This document shows, one piece after another, positions 40,106-50,989 of a stretch of DNA of 64,000 nucleotides; position 1 is the first letter of the stretch; each line of letters starts with the position of its first letter. The position numbers and the translations under genes were made by a program. The notes beneath the pieces are model-generated. The model had not been told where the DNA came from. It saw nothing but the letters and a program-made list of their open reading frames with translations, and did not search any database. Source of the DNA: Euborellia annulipes (taxonomy: Eukaryota > Arthropoda > Insecta > Dermaptera > Anisolabididae); the NCBI GenBank assembly GCA_023213315.1, contig JAKCPI010014213.1:62001-126000 (forward strand), in the 5' to 3' direction.

Positions 40106-40315
40106 ATATTTCCCTCTAAATTGAGACTAATTTCACAATTTTGTTCTCAGTTTGTATAGAAAAGCACAATTGTCAGACAAGAAAAACCACTCAACTAACC
40201 ATTCATCAGTATTTTAAAAAAATGTGTTATTTAAACTACTAAGATGGAAACGTTTACTGCCGTTTATAAAAAATACAGCTTAAAACGTCGGTTATAACGT
40301 ATATGGGGAAAAGAT

Positions 40316-41659
40316 ATGCCGAGCTTAACACCACTACATGAGACTTATTGTAAATGGGATAGTACGCCACCTAGTCAGGCAGATGTATTAGAGGGTTTAG
40401 CTCAACTGTTCAGTACCAGCTTAAATGGTGTACATGAATTAATACAAGTCATTAATATTGAAGTATTAAAAAATGCTTTTGGTATTAGTACTCAAAATGC
40501 TAAAAACTTTCAAAAAAGACCTTTAGTTCAAAAGGCATATCAGTTTTCTTATGGGGCCTTACAAAAATATGGGAGTTGCTTTTTAGCACCCAGCTTACGC
40601 CGTATTATTGAAAAGTTCCCAACGCTCCATGAAAAGCCTCTGACACCAAGTCTTCATTTTTTGGTGGGAATTTTGAATGGTATTTTTGGGGATTACTTGC
40701 TTAAACAGCACAGTCCTCTCGCCTTGCCAATGGTCCTATACGATCACTACGGAGCTATACAACAAGGTGAGCTTGCGGGTCGTATTGTGATTTTAGTTCA
40801 TGGTTTGTGTATGAACCATCTGACTTGGTCAAATGCACATTATGGCGGCATTGGGGAACGCTTATTAGCCCAGCGTGACCATAACACGATGTTGTATTTA
40901 AATTACAATACAGGCCGCCGCATTTCAGCCAATGGACGCAGTTTCTCAAATTTATTAGAAGATCTGGTACAGCGTAACCCAAGAATTACCAGCATTGATG
41001 TGATTGGCCATAGTATGGGTGGACTCGTTTCGCGTAGTGCCCTATTTTACGGCAAACAAAATATGTACCAATGGATTCATATGGTTGAGAATCTGGTTTG
41101 TATTGGCTCTCCACATCATGGTGCAGTCTTAGAGCGTTTTGGTTTTACCATACAAGATAAACTAGGGGCTTTCCCTTTTGTGGGTTTACTGGGTCAACTG
41201 GTCAATATTCGCAGTGACGGTATCTTAGATTTACGACATGGCAGTGTCCGTGATGACGACTGGGAATATATGGATGCCCGTATTGGCATGATGGATGATA
41301 ACCGTGCACCTGCGCCGTTGCCTTCCCATATCAATACCTTTTTAGTGGCAGGCACCCTTGAGTTTGAAAAAGTGCGTAATAAAGCACTTACTGTGATTGG
41401 TGACTACTTGGTAAGTGTTAAAAGCGCACTGGGTGAACATCCAAATCCACGTTTTCAGCTTAAAGTGCCAGATTCACATAAAGCCGTATTTTATGGCTTA
41501 AACCACTTTGAAATTCAGTATCATTCAAGTGTTGCCGAGCAGATCACTCGCTGGTTATATCCTCATGCTAATGATTATGTGCAAGAAGGTATTCAAACTC
41601 ATATTATTGATATGCCGAACTATACTCTCGAAGATTTAGAAGGGATTGTAGAGACGTAA
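40316..41659 (+). CDS. PGAP1/lipase-like alpha/beta hydrolase
   Basis: Intact, 447 residues, no signal peptide. The oxyanion region LVHGLCMNHLTW (about residue 158), nucleophile GHSMGGLVSRSA (about residue 238) and SPHHGAVLERFG are those of the PGAP1-like/triacylglycerol lipase group. A final His is likely in YGLNHFEIQY. The first 130 residues form a helical extension not found in small lipases. It stands as a single gene with its own terminator. The 210 bp upstream show no other feature. The substrate is unknown. Confidence 0.8.
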   Translation: MPSLTPLHETYCKWDSTPPSQADVLEGLAQLFSTSLNGVHELIQVINIEVLKNAFGISTQNAKNFQKRPLVQKAYQFSYGALQKYGSCFLAPSLRRIIEKFPTLHEKPLTPSLHFLVGILNGIFGDYLLKQHSPLALPMVLYDHYGAIQQGELAGRIVILVHGLCMNHLTWSNAHYGGIGERLLAQRDHNTMLYLNYNTGRRISANGRSFSNLLEDLVQRNPRITSIDVIGHSMGGLVSRSALFYGKQNMYQWIHMVENLVCIGSPHHGAVLERFGFTIQDKLGAFPFVGLLGQLVNIRSDGILDLRHGSVRDDDWEYMDARIGMMDDNRAPAPLPSHINTFLVAGTLEFEKVRNKALTVIGDYLVSVKSALGEHPNPRFQLKVPDSHKAVFYGLNHFEIQYHSSVAEQITRWLYPHANDYVQEGIQTHIIDMPNYTLEDLEGIVET

Positions 41660-41686
41660 AAAAAAGCCCAACTTATGTTGGGCTTT
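41660..41686. terminator. Terminator at the left edge of the vgrG block
   Basis: AAGCCCAAC, TTAT, GTTGGGCTTTT directly after the lipase stop. The stem is the same as that of the terminator at 50412-50444 on the other side of the block. Confidence 0.85.
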
Positions 41687-41687
41687 T

Positions 41688-42374
41688 CTAATTAATTAGC
41701 TTTGTAGCAGGAAAAGCCCCTATTGTTTCACATCCTAAAGTAGAGGAAATACATTTTAAGTTACTATTAAAAATAGTTTTGACAGATTGTATTTTTCCCG
41801 TTTTATAAGATTTTATACTTGCCAAATAAATATATTGCCCTTTTTTTGAATCATATATTAACTGATCTCCTTGTAAGATATCTATCGACTTACTTTTATC
41901 CTCACTATCTGAATTTAAAACTGGCACTTCAATAAATTTATTATTTATCAAATTATAAAAGTATGCATTTGCAGTGAAATTTTTATATAGTTCTTTCATA
42001 TAACCTATATTACTATTTTCCCGAATTCTAAAAGCCACAATATTTTTATCATTGTACAACAATGTAAAATCAACATCAGATTTTAAAGGAACTTTACTTT
42101 CAAAAATATTATACACTTCTTTTTTGTTTAAAATTTGAACTCTATATTTTTTTAAAGAATATTTAATCTCTTTTTTAGTTTTATTAATGCCCCCCAAATC
42201 CACTAATTTAATTTTTAAATTAGGATTTATAATTGTATATTTATTATAAGAATCTATATATTCTATAGATGAATTTATTTGAGTGGAATCTTGTAAATAA
42301 TCATTCAACTTATCTACATTTGCAAATGTGTGACTAGAAAGAACCAACAATAATAAAAAGCAAAAATTTTTCAT
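41688..42374 (-). CDS. Secreted protein of unknown function
   Basis: 228 residues, intact. Clear signal peptide (MKNFCFLLLLVLSSHTFA, then NVDKL). The mature part is rich in Lys, Asn, Ile and Tyr, probably mostly beta strands, with two Cys near the C-terminus (LKCISSTLGCETIG) that could form a disulfide. It is strongly AT-rich compared with its neighbours. No family is recognised. It lies at the edge of the vgrG block; export and AT-richness would suit an immunity or orphan-immunity protein, but that is only a guess. Confidence 0.6.
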   Translation of the reverse strand: MKNFCFLLLLVLSSHTFANVDKLNDYLQDSTQINSSIEYIDSYNKYTIINPNLKIKLVDLGGINKTKKEIKYSLKKYRVQILNKKEVYNIFESKVPLKSDVDFTLLYNDKNIVAFRIRENSNIGYMKELYKNFTANAYFYNLINNKFIEVPVLNSDSEDKSKSIDILQGDQLIYDSKKGQYIYLASIKSYKTGKIQSVKTIFNSNLKCISSTLGCETIGAFPATKLIN

Positions 42375-42510
42375 TAGATTAGTTTATAAATAATCAGATC
42401 AAACCATTATAACAAAATTACAATAAAATATTTTATTAATTTATAAAGTAACTATTAAAATGTTCTTTTAAAAACTAATTTTATCACTATTACTAAATTT
42501 AGAGAAATAT

Positions 42511-43168
42511 ATGAAGGAAATCGTTGTTTTTCGACTTGGATGGGACATTACTTTCGGGCGACTCTACAAAGGCATGGTTAACAGATAAATTGAAATCTAA
42601 TCTTCTCAGATTTATCGCTGCACTTATTATTACTCCTATAGCTTTGCCTCTTATGAAGTTCAAAAAATATAAATCTAGAGGTGCTTCATTGTATTTGTGG
42701 ATTGCAACCTACGGTCTGAATGAAGAAGCATTAGAATACAGTTTTAAAGTTTTTCCAATAATATAAAAGATACCACTTCTGATTCATTATATTGGTTTGA
42801 GCAAGGTATAACCGAAGTTAAAGATCATTTAGCCAGTGGAAGAATTGTGTTTATTGCCACGGCTGCACCAGAAAAGTTAGCAAGTGTTTTACTCGGCTCT
42901 ATCAATCTAGATGTACAAATTATTGGTACTCCTTTGCAAAAGAGGCTAGGTGGATGGGTAAGTGGAATACATTGTAGATCTGAAGAAAAAAGTAAGAAGA
43001 TTGAATAAACTTAATATCAATCAGCCTTGGTTCGCGACATACAGTGATGATATTGAAGATGACTTGCCTATTTTGATGGGTGCCAAACTTTCCTATTTAA
43101 TTAATGGGGATAATAATAAGATTAAACATATAAAAATCAAAAAATTAAAACTATTAAACTGGTTTTAA
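42511..43168 (+). CDS. HAD-superfamily (HAD-IB) phosphatase, frameshifted
   Basis: About 218 residues. The HAD nucleophile motif D-x-D-G-T-L-L is present once the frame is shifted near 42530 (V-F-D-L-D-G-T, then LLSGDSTKAW). Further shifts near 42760 and 42960 join the middle (GRIVFIATAAPEKLA, motif II) and the end (YSDDIEDDLPILMGA, motif IV with the Asp pair). The HAD-IB group includes SerB and phospholipid phosphatases; the substrate here is unknown. It is AT-rich, divergent from the secreted protein, and sits between it and the vgrG operon. Confidence 0.68.
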
Positions 43169-43332
43169 AAGTTTTAATATTAATATTTTTATAGAAGCTA
43201 TCTAACAACTAATTAACCAAAGACGCTATAGAATCAATTAAATTAACCTATACAGGCACTTTCAGTAATAGAAGTGCCTACATTATTTAAATTAACTTTT
43301 CATTTACCATGAATATTATCAGATAAATTTCA

Positions 43333-44017
43333 TTAATTTTCTCTATATTTATTTCTTCTATCCAACAAACCTTTACTATATATTTCTTCATTTTCAGTAC
43401 ATGAGGCTTGTAAGTTCATATCTAGGTAAGTATAACGATGTAACAACTTTTCTTCATTATTATGTCCTCCAAAAATATTAAAATGTGAACCTTCTTTTGT
43501 GAAACATTCAGTTATTGTATTAGGAACTCCTTTACCCATTAAGTCTATTCCTTTAACTTTATTTTTAGTATATAAAATTTGATTTTTATTTAATTCAAAG
43601 CCATAGCCTCGAACTAAATCCTTGTTTCTTTTATTAATATTATAAAAATAGTTAGGTTCGTCTGTAACAATTGTTAATTTTGAAACACAATCAGAATCAT
43701 CATTTTTCAATACTGGTGTTACAACATCATATTTAAATTTTTCATCATCTTTATAGATAATTACAACATCTTTATTAAGAGGTTTTTCACTTATAATGCA
43801 CCCTTCATCAGAGTCTAATAATAAATAAATTTTTATTATCTAGTTTTTCCTTAATATCTTTACTAATCTTCAATTTCTCTACTGTAGGTAGATTTTCTTG
43901 TGACTTCTCTATTTTTTGCTGTTCAATAGGTTTAGCATGAGTAGTATCACTCAAATGTTTAATATCACAAGCACTTAAGCCCAATAAGCACATTCCTATT
44001 AATATTTTGTAAATCAC
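43333..44017 (-). CDS. Lipoprotein, probable immunity protein for the effector upstream, frameshifted
   Basis: A GTG start at 44017, with AGGTAGG just before it, opens a signal sequence with lipobox LSAC (about residues 14-17). The lipoprotein is thus anchored with its bulk in the periplasm. The frame shifts near 43825 and the remainder runs to 43333 (about 227 residues in all). The mature part has several Cys (DSDCVSKL, ITECFTKEG, ASCTENEE). It begins seven bases after the stop of a peptidoglycan-degrading effector, so co-expression and a protective role in the periplasm are strongly suggested by position. I recognise no enzyme family. Confidence 0.65.
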
Positions 44018-44023
44018 TTTTAC

Positions 44024-46389
44024 CTACCTACCTGTGTGTGACCAATGAGGTGCATCTTTACTACCATACCAAATTACACCATGTTTTTTGCCTAATTGCG
44101 TTAATGTTGCCCAGCTTATAATTTTTGTACTTTCATCATCAATAACAACAACTTTTCCAACATAATTAGATATTCTCATATCTACTGCCATTTTGCTATT
44201 ATGGTTTGAGGATCCTGGTTTACCCACAGGATTCTTACCTATACCATATTTTTGATACATTGCTTTTGCGGCTTTTACTGCTTCAGTTTTATTTCCATTA
44301 TGTGTCCAATCAATATTTACTCCAGGGAAGCGAGGTACTTTATCTACAGCAATTTCTCCTCTTGCTATTGCTGTAGAGTAATACATTAAATAACTTCTTT
44401 TATCAGGACGCCAAGTTGTATTAATTACAACACTAATACCAGCATTTTTCATACCATTAATAAACTTTGTGGCGTTAGTTCTGAAAGGCTCAGCTAAATC
44501 ACTTAAGCTATTACTTTGTAAAAATAAACTACACCAATCCACTCCACTAAATTTTAGTTGAGATGAATCTGACTTAGTAATATTAATAGATATAGGTTTC
44601 ATATCTTTTTGTAATACTACTTGGATCAATAGATTGGTATTTTCAAATATTTTTATTGTTTGCCCGGCTTGGCCCTTATGTATTTTTTCACCTAGACCAC
44701 TAACACCGCTTATATGAGAGTTTTTATTTCCTTTATATTCAATTATATATTCACAATTACTAAGTAACTGTTTAGATATTTTTTTTCATAAGTTAAAATT
44801 TTAAACTCTATATCACTATTATCTATAACAATAGTTTTGGGATGCCCTTCTGTACTGGTTTTTACTTTTTCATCTCTCTTAGGAGTAGAGTCATGAGTTT
44901 CAACTGGTTTATTAACTGGTTGCTTATGTTTTGATGAAGGAACTGGTGGTTTAGATTGAGGTATTTCTAGAGCTTTAGTGCCTGTCTTTATATTTTTTGA
45001 TGCTTGTTCTATTGCTGAAGAATCAACATCAATAATACGAAGCGATTTATTCTTATCAACTTTGATTGTTAATAAATTCCGTTCATCTCTGAGTTTATAA
45101 TTCAGTTCGAACCCTGGCATTGCACTAACAGTTATCTTTCCATTGCCATCAGTCTTTTTTTGCTTTATTTGATTTCTATATTTTTGAATTAAATTCAAAT
45201 TTGTTATAGGTTTTTTTGTATCGCTATGTCTGAACAGGATATTAAAAGTATGTAAATTAAGCTTTACTGTCTTTTCTCCCCTACCTTCTTGTGCTGTGAA
45301 ACGAATAATTTCTTGTTTTGAGTCCAGCCCACTAATTAAGACTACAATTTCCTCACCGCTTAATGCTACTAAGTTATTTTCAATACCATTAGCACCTACA
45401 CTATGCTTCTTTTCAGCATTTTTATATTTCAGAAAATAGGAAAAATTTGGGATTACCTTATTTTCGCTATCTATGATCTTAATACTAAAATTAACATTTT
45501 TTGGTTTAGTATTATTCTCACTGACTTCCGATTTTTGTTCATTACTTACTTTAGCTTTATCTTCTGTTTTTTACAGATTCTTGCTTCCTGACTAGGTGAT
45601 GCCTGTTGGTTATGTATATCAGTTTGGAGATTTTATTCCACTACGACCCTTTGCAACGACTACAACCGAAGAATGATTTTTCCCATCAGCAATTAATAAA
45701 ATTTCTTTATTATTATTATCGACAACTTTAACACCATCAATAGTAAATCTTGCCCCCCAACCATCTTGCACAAGAAATGATCTAATTTTACCCTGACTAT
45801 CAGTAACTAAATTACTTAACGCTGGTACTTCTTTTGTTTTTCTATACCCAATACTTACACTGGATTTAGCAAGTACATTAGCACTTATATCAACAAATTG
45901 GACATAGAAACGTGATGTACCTTTATATCTATACCAACGCATATCATCATTTTCTGTTCCTTTTATTTTTACTTCTTCAGTCAAAGGGCTTTTGGCAAAA
46001 TCTGGTACTAGTGAAGTATATCTTTCTGGGTTTTTCTTATGTAAAGCTGCTTGAGCTTTAGGGCTAAAATATAATACAACTCCATTTGTTATATCTTCCT
46101 CTTCACCAGAATAAATTCGTGATATTGCCTCAATAATATCTTGCGTATGATTAGATATATTCCCAGAATGCATTTCTGTTACAGCTTTTTTAAAAGGTGG
46201 ATTTTTATCAGTAATAGCATCGAAATTCTTTTTTAAAATATCACTGACATTTCTTGCATTAATCCATTCTCCAAAACCAATCCTATTCTTTATACAGTGT
46301 GCCACAACTTTCCAAGTGGTTGGACTGCATCCCCCAGCTTCTCCTGCCACTGTCCCAACAAACTTTATAAATTCTTCTGAATAACTCAT
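44024..46389 (-). CDS. T6SS effector: two-domain peptidoglycan hydrolase, frameshifted
   Basis: An antibacterial effector, probably carried by the adjacent VgrG to the periplasm of a rival. Pieces: 46389-45619 has a SleB/Hydrolase_2-type lytic transglycosylase domain (FVGTVAGEAGG with the catalytic Glu). The middle (about 45600-44640, with shifts near 45575 and 44760) looks like one or more beta-sandwich modules and a Pro/Lys linker. 44629-44024 ends in an M15/VanY-like peptidase domain with zinc-type motifs S-x-H-N-x-K-x-A-V-D and P-H-W-S-H. The span is about 788 residues. A bifunctional transglycosylase/endopeptidase effector, Tse4, is described from A. baumannii; I infer this is that protein or a close relative. 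Its start overlaps the preceding gene by four bases. Confidence 0.72.
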
Positions 46390-46952
46390 TTATCGTTACT
46401 TCCACAAGGATTTTGGATTTTCTTTTTAAACAGAATCTTACCATAATCATTTGCAATTAAATTGAGGTCTCCAGCATTATCAAAGTGGGTCATCTCACTA
46501 AAATCACTGTAATAATTAAATTTTGATGGAAGAATATTGAATTTCTTATCACTTAAGTCTATTAAAATTTTTCTATTATTCGTGAACATATTTTTTTGCA
46601 TATATTTTCTTTTTATGACTATCACTTTCTATAATACATTTAGACTTAATATCAAAACTAATCAACTCTTCAGTATAGTCTTCCTCATGTTTTCCAATAA
46701 AATAATGTCCTACGCAAGGTGAACCACATGAACTTGCTACATGAAAGATGTTTCTTCACTAACTTTTTCAATACTTGGGAGATTTTATATTGCGTAATAA
46801 AATATTTTTTTTACTATTTGCTGTTATGCAATATTACAACTTGTCTCATATTCGTCCGTACATTGTGAAATAAGATTAAAATCTTCTTTTGCATAACTTT
46901 TCAGTGAAAATAGAACCAAAAAGAGGCAAGTCATATTTTGTTTATTAAACAT
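46386..46952 (-). CDS. Small exported protein between vgrG and the effector, frameshifted
   Basis: ATG 46952, 11 bases after the vgrG stop, opens a signal peptide (FLVLFSLKSYA, then KEDFN). At least three shifts (near 46830, 46745 and 46605) break the rest, which ends at 46386 overlapping the effector start. About 188 residues. The mature part has several Cys (ISQCTDEYETSC, SSCGSPCVGHY). Cytoplasmic adaptors such as DUF4123 or PAAR proteins usually occupy this slot, but this one is exported. It may therefore be a second immunity protein or a periplasmic factor. No family is recognised. Confidence 0.55.
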
Positions 46953-46963
46953 CAGTCAATCTC

Positions 46964-49900
46964 CTAATCATTATGTGTATGTTCATGATCAATTCCACAC
47001 CCACAGCCATCAATCTCTTCACCGTCTAGTGATTCAGCTTCCTGTTCAGGAATTAACTCTTTAATTTCTGTTAAATAAGCTCCCGGTATTAAAGCGAGTT
47101 CTACATTATCAACAGAATCGCTGTAAACTCTCGCGCTACTTTCTTGCTCAAACTCATATACAGCTTCGATTTTCTTAGAGTGATTAATTAATTTATATTC
47201 CATATTTTTTAATATTTTAGTATCAAATATTTGACTTAAATCAAATCTCATACTGTACATCCCTGTTGCTGGCATTTTCGGCAACTCAGCATTTACTGTT
47301 GCCCCACTCGTAAACAAATGCTGCCCAGCTTTACTTTCAAACTTACCGCCTGTTGTTGAAAATACGCCATCCGCATTAATTTTGAGCTGCGACCCACCTG
47401 CCGTTAATACAATTTCTTTTGGACTTGTAAGCTCAATTTTTTCTTCAGTAGAAATAAGCTTGATAACTTTCTTGGCAATTGCCTCAATAGCATCATCTTG
47501 CGCTTGAAGCTCGAGCTTTCCTTTTGCTGCATAAGCACGGAAACCTTTCTGCGCGGCAAACAAACTGATTTTGTCTTGTGCATGCCCAATAATATTTTTC
47601 TGTGCGCTTAAATTAATTGAACCACTGGCACTTTCAGCAATATCTTGCGAAGCTTGCAAAATAATATTTTCAGGTGTCGTTAAAGCAATACCATTTGGCG
47701 ATGCTAATAACATAAGGGCTTGTCTAAAGATTTTGCCTTGTTCTTGCTGTTTCGCATCCGAGCTACTTTCTAAACCTTGGGTATAACCCTCCATAAAGCC
47801 TTGTAAAGAACCCAATGCTTTAGAAGGTGTCACTTCCAATTTGCTACCTTTACTAAAAGTTCCGCATACACTCATCAAATCAAAGTCTTTAGTCTCGACA
47901 TTGGCTAAGACTTTGCTGACCTCTTTAAGACTTTCAAATGGATTTTGATGAATTCGATCTTTAATGCTTGCGAGTTTGCCTTTAACGATATCAGCGCCAT
48001 GTTCTTCAACATTTTCAATAAAGGCTTTTAAATTCTCTACCGCATCTTTAGCATCGCTAAAGAAAGTATTAAATTCATTTACAACTCCTTTTGCATCGCC
48101 ACCTAGTGCACCAATATCTTCAATAAAGCCACCGCAGTCTTTTAACGCATGAATAGGATCGTTATCAATCCCTTCTTTAAATAGATTTACCGTGCTATTT
48201 AATGCCTGCCCTGTGGTTTTTAGCTCAAGTGACTGGATGAATTTAGGCAACCGGTTAATCACGTTCAAGGCATCAGTTTGCTGCTTTGCTGCAACATCAC
48301 TGAGCATTTTCATGCTTTCATAGCCTTGTGAGAGTAAGGATTGTGCTTGAGCAGCCTCTAAGTGATCTGCAATTGCCTGCTCTTGTGCATAGGTACTAAT
48401 GAGCATCCCTTTACCTGCACGCACCGCCCCCCATGCATCTGTTCTAAGCTCAAATCCTTCACCACGACCTTGGCTCGTCGCTTGTTCTTTAGGATGGCTT
48501 AAATTACCTAAATTCAGCTGTGTTGCGGCATGGCTACTTTGTAGTTGAGTGCTGATTTGCCCTGTCGTATCGTCAAATCGTAATTGGTTAAAACCACTAC
48601 CACTGATTTCCTGACTGCGAATACCGCTGAGTTTTTTAGTATCTGGAAGCTGTCCTTTTATATCAAACTTGGTCGGTGAACGCTGCGCTTCATGGATTCG
48701 TCCCGTCACAAATGGACGATCGATATTGCCATCAAAGAAGTCAATGACCACCACTTCACCAATACGCGGTAAGAAGCGTGCGCCATAACCTTCTCCTGCC
48801 CAAGGAGTCAGGACATCAACCCAAGCTGAATCTGTATCATTGTCATTGCTACCTGCTCCACCATCATGTCCATGATCATCACTACGGGTAAATAGAAAAC
48901 GCACCTTAATGCGTCCCCATTCATCGACATGAATAGTCTCTCCCTCTGGCCCTACGACTTTCGCTCTTTGTGGGTAGGCAATTGGTCGATGTTGTTCTGG
49001 ATTATATTCAGGTGTCGTTTTGATTTGACGGCGAATTAAAGTCAGCTCATTACCTTGACGCTCAATATCGTCATAACCATGTTTGTCCCAACGACTTTGG
49101 GTTAATAACTGGCTGACCTGCTGATGGAGATCTTTAGGTAGATTGTTTTGGTTATAGAAATTTTTAGCGATAATCAGGAACTCTTGATCAGCCCCTTCAT
49201 GTTGATCAACTTCAGGATGCTCTCGAAGATTAAACCAATAGCCGACTTGGCTATCTCTGACACTGCTATAAGCCTTAAAGTATTTGGCCCGACTTGCATA
49301 CATGTCATTAAATTGCTGATTCAGTTTCTCTAGCTGATTACTGGTTGAAGCAGTAGCCTGATCCTCACCTTTTAAATCTTGCATCCAAGCGGGACTCATG
49401 TGCCATGCTTGTTCAAGGCTTAAACTCGCTGAATCAAAGTTATCTGAATGTGTATGGGTAGTGATGACGGAACCAGCGCCTTCTTCTTGTGCTAAAGCAT
49501 CGGGCTGCCAGCGTTGCACATGTACCGCAGTCGGTTGCAGACTCCGCACCGCAACAAAACCCGTAATACTATCTTGATATTCTGTCGCACTACTGCGGTG
49601 GTAACGAATGCTACGGCGTGCTAAAGCTTGGTACTGGTTATTATCATCAATGAGTCTAAGCTTTTGAACCTGTACTGGAGCAGTAAAATGGGGAACGAAA
49701 AGTTCTGATTCATCAACTAACCAGCTCACGCCTTCACTTCGCCATAAACGCGTAAGAAAGTCATAGTCGGATTCATTATGCTGCATGATAAATGGACGAG
49801 TATCATAACTCTGGCTTAACCCACTCAGGTCTAGGCTTAAACTTGCCGCAAAAAGTGGACTTTTTCTTGCCATTCTTTGAATAGAACTTCCGTGATTTCT

Positions 49901-50293
49901 ACAATACTTTTATTCATAAAAAACACGACTATTACGGCGTTTATGCCATAAATTTGTCGCATCTTTTAAGGTTAATTTATAAAGCGTTAAAGCACCATCA
50001 CTTTGGCCATAACTGGCTTCAGTCACAATTCCTGTAGTTCGAAATAATTGGCCCGAATCTGTAACCTGATCAACAGCAACCTGAACGCCTATAAACTGCT
50101 TCAATGCAATTTGGGCACTCGTCGAAAGGCAAATTAACTCAGCTTCAATTCCCCCATTTAGCTGATGTTGGCCTTCTATACGTTGTAAAAAAACTTGGTG
50201 ATTGAGCAATTCATTAGAAAATTGCACGTGGATCGCACGTTTCTGTGCACTTAATCCTATTTTTTCCAAAACATTAAAGATATTAAAAAACAT
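46964..50293 (-). CDS. vgrG: Type VI secretion spike protein VgrG with C-terminal extension, frameshifted
   Basis: Forms the trimeric tip of the T6SS needle and carries effectors. ATG 50293 begins the gp27-like part (residues about 1-480). The gp5 OB fold includes WVDVLTPWAGEGYGARFLPRIG and GEVVVIDFFDGNIDRPFVTGRI. It is followed by a DUF2345 beta-helix region (LTTPENIILQASQDI, LQAQDDAIEAIAKKVI). The last 100 residues or so are an extension ending in a Cys/His-rich tail (DGCGCGIDHEHTHND). One shift near 49915 separates the first 127 residues from the rest. The joined length is about 1109. No core tss genes are in the window, so this is an orphan vgrG locus relying on a secretion machine elsewhere. 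Confidence 0.92.
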
Positions 50294-50411
50294 TTTTTAT
50301 AATCATAAGGATATAAAACGGCTGCACTTTATAAAAAACAGACCTATCTGTCTACAACATTATTCTTTTTTTCAATTCGTTTTTTTATATTTTGATTAAT
50401 TCTAAAACAAT

Positions 50412-50444
50412 AAAAAAAGCCCAACACAATGTTGGGCTTTTTTT
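50412..50444. terminator. Terminator after dsbB, right edge of the vgrG block
   Basis: AAAGCCCAAC, ACAAT, GTTGGGCTTT in A and T runs, 7 bases after the dsbB stop on the minus strand. Stem identical to that at 41660-41686. Confidence 0.85.
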
Positions 50445-50451
50445 AATCTAT

Positions 50452-50973
50452 TTAAACTCTTTTTTTAGCGGTCTTAAACACTGGATAGAAGCGGAACAAT
50501 TGCCATAAACAGACTAGTAATAGCAAAATAAAATAGACCAATGACCAAACTGGTAAAGATTGGCCTAAGAAGGCCCAGTCAATTGCTGCACACTCACCTG
50601 AACCCGACAAGACTTCTTGTAAAACTGTTTTCATTGGTAAGGCATCAACTAAATAGTTTAAGCCTGGACCACAGCTTGGTACTTGATCTGGGGGTAAATG
50701 TTGTAGCCAGACATGACGTCCTGCCACACTTACTGACCATAAAATCGCGATGCCAGCCAAAAATGCATAAAAGCGTTTAACCGCGTTAGAAACTGGGTTA
50801 TGCAAAAATGCAATCAGTGCTATAAGGCCCATTGCCATTAAGCCAACACGTTGAAAAATACAGAGCGGACATGGCTCTAAACCTTTTACATGTTCCAGAT
50901 ACAACGCAAAAGACATGCCGACAATACTTGCTAAAACAAGTAGTCCACTCACCAAACGGTAACTTAATCGCAT
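50452..50973 (-). CDS. dsbB: Disulfide bond formation protein B
   Basis: Four-span inner-membrane protein that re-oxidises DsbA and passes electrons to quinone. 173 residues from ATG 50973 ([10 protein letters not shown]); an in-frame ATG at 51084 would overlap gshA and is rejected. The first Cys pair C-P-L-C lies in [12 protein letters not shown], and the second pair is Cys in [10 protein letters not shown] and in [10 protein letters not shown]. The quinone-site Arg follows the first pair. It starts 17 bases after gshA and may be co-transcribed with it. Confidence 0.93.
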   Translation of the reverse strand: MRLSYRLVSGLLVLASIVGMSFALYLEHVKGLEPCPLCIFQRVGLMAMGLIALIAFLHNPVSNAVKRFYAFLAGIAILWSVSVAGRHVWLQHLPPDQVPSCGPGLNYLVDALPMKTVLQEVLSGSGECAAIDWAFLGQSLPVWSLVYFILLLLVCLWQLFRFYPVFKTAKKRV

Positions 50974-50989
50974 GTAAAACCTCGTTTTA

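Noticed and set aside
45403..45591. Plus-strand Phe/Ile-rich ORF opposite the effector gene
   Set aside because: It is a shadow of the Lys/Asn-rich effector linker on the other strand, with no ribosome site.
44024..46389. Prophage lysis genes, because of the SleB-like and M15 domains
   Set aside because: No holin, phage structural or replication genes are present. The genes are coupled to vgrG and to a lipoprotein gene, which fits a T6SS effector operon.
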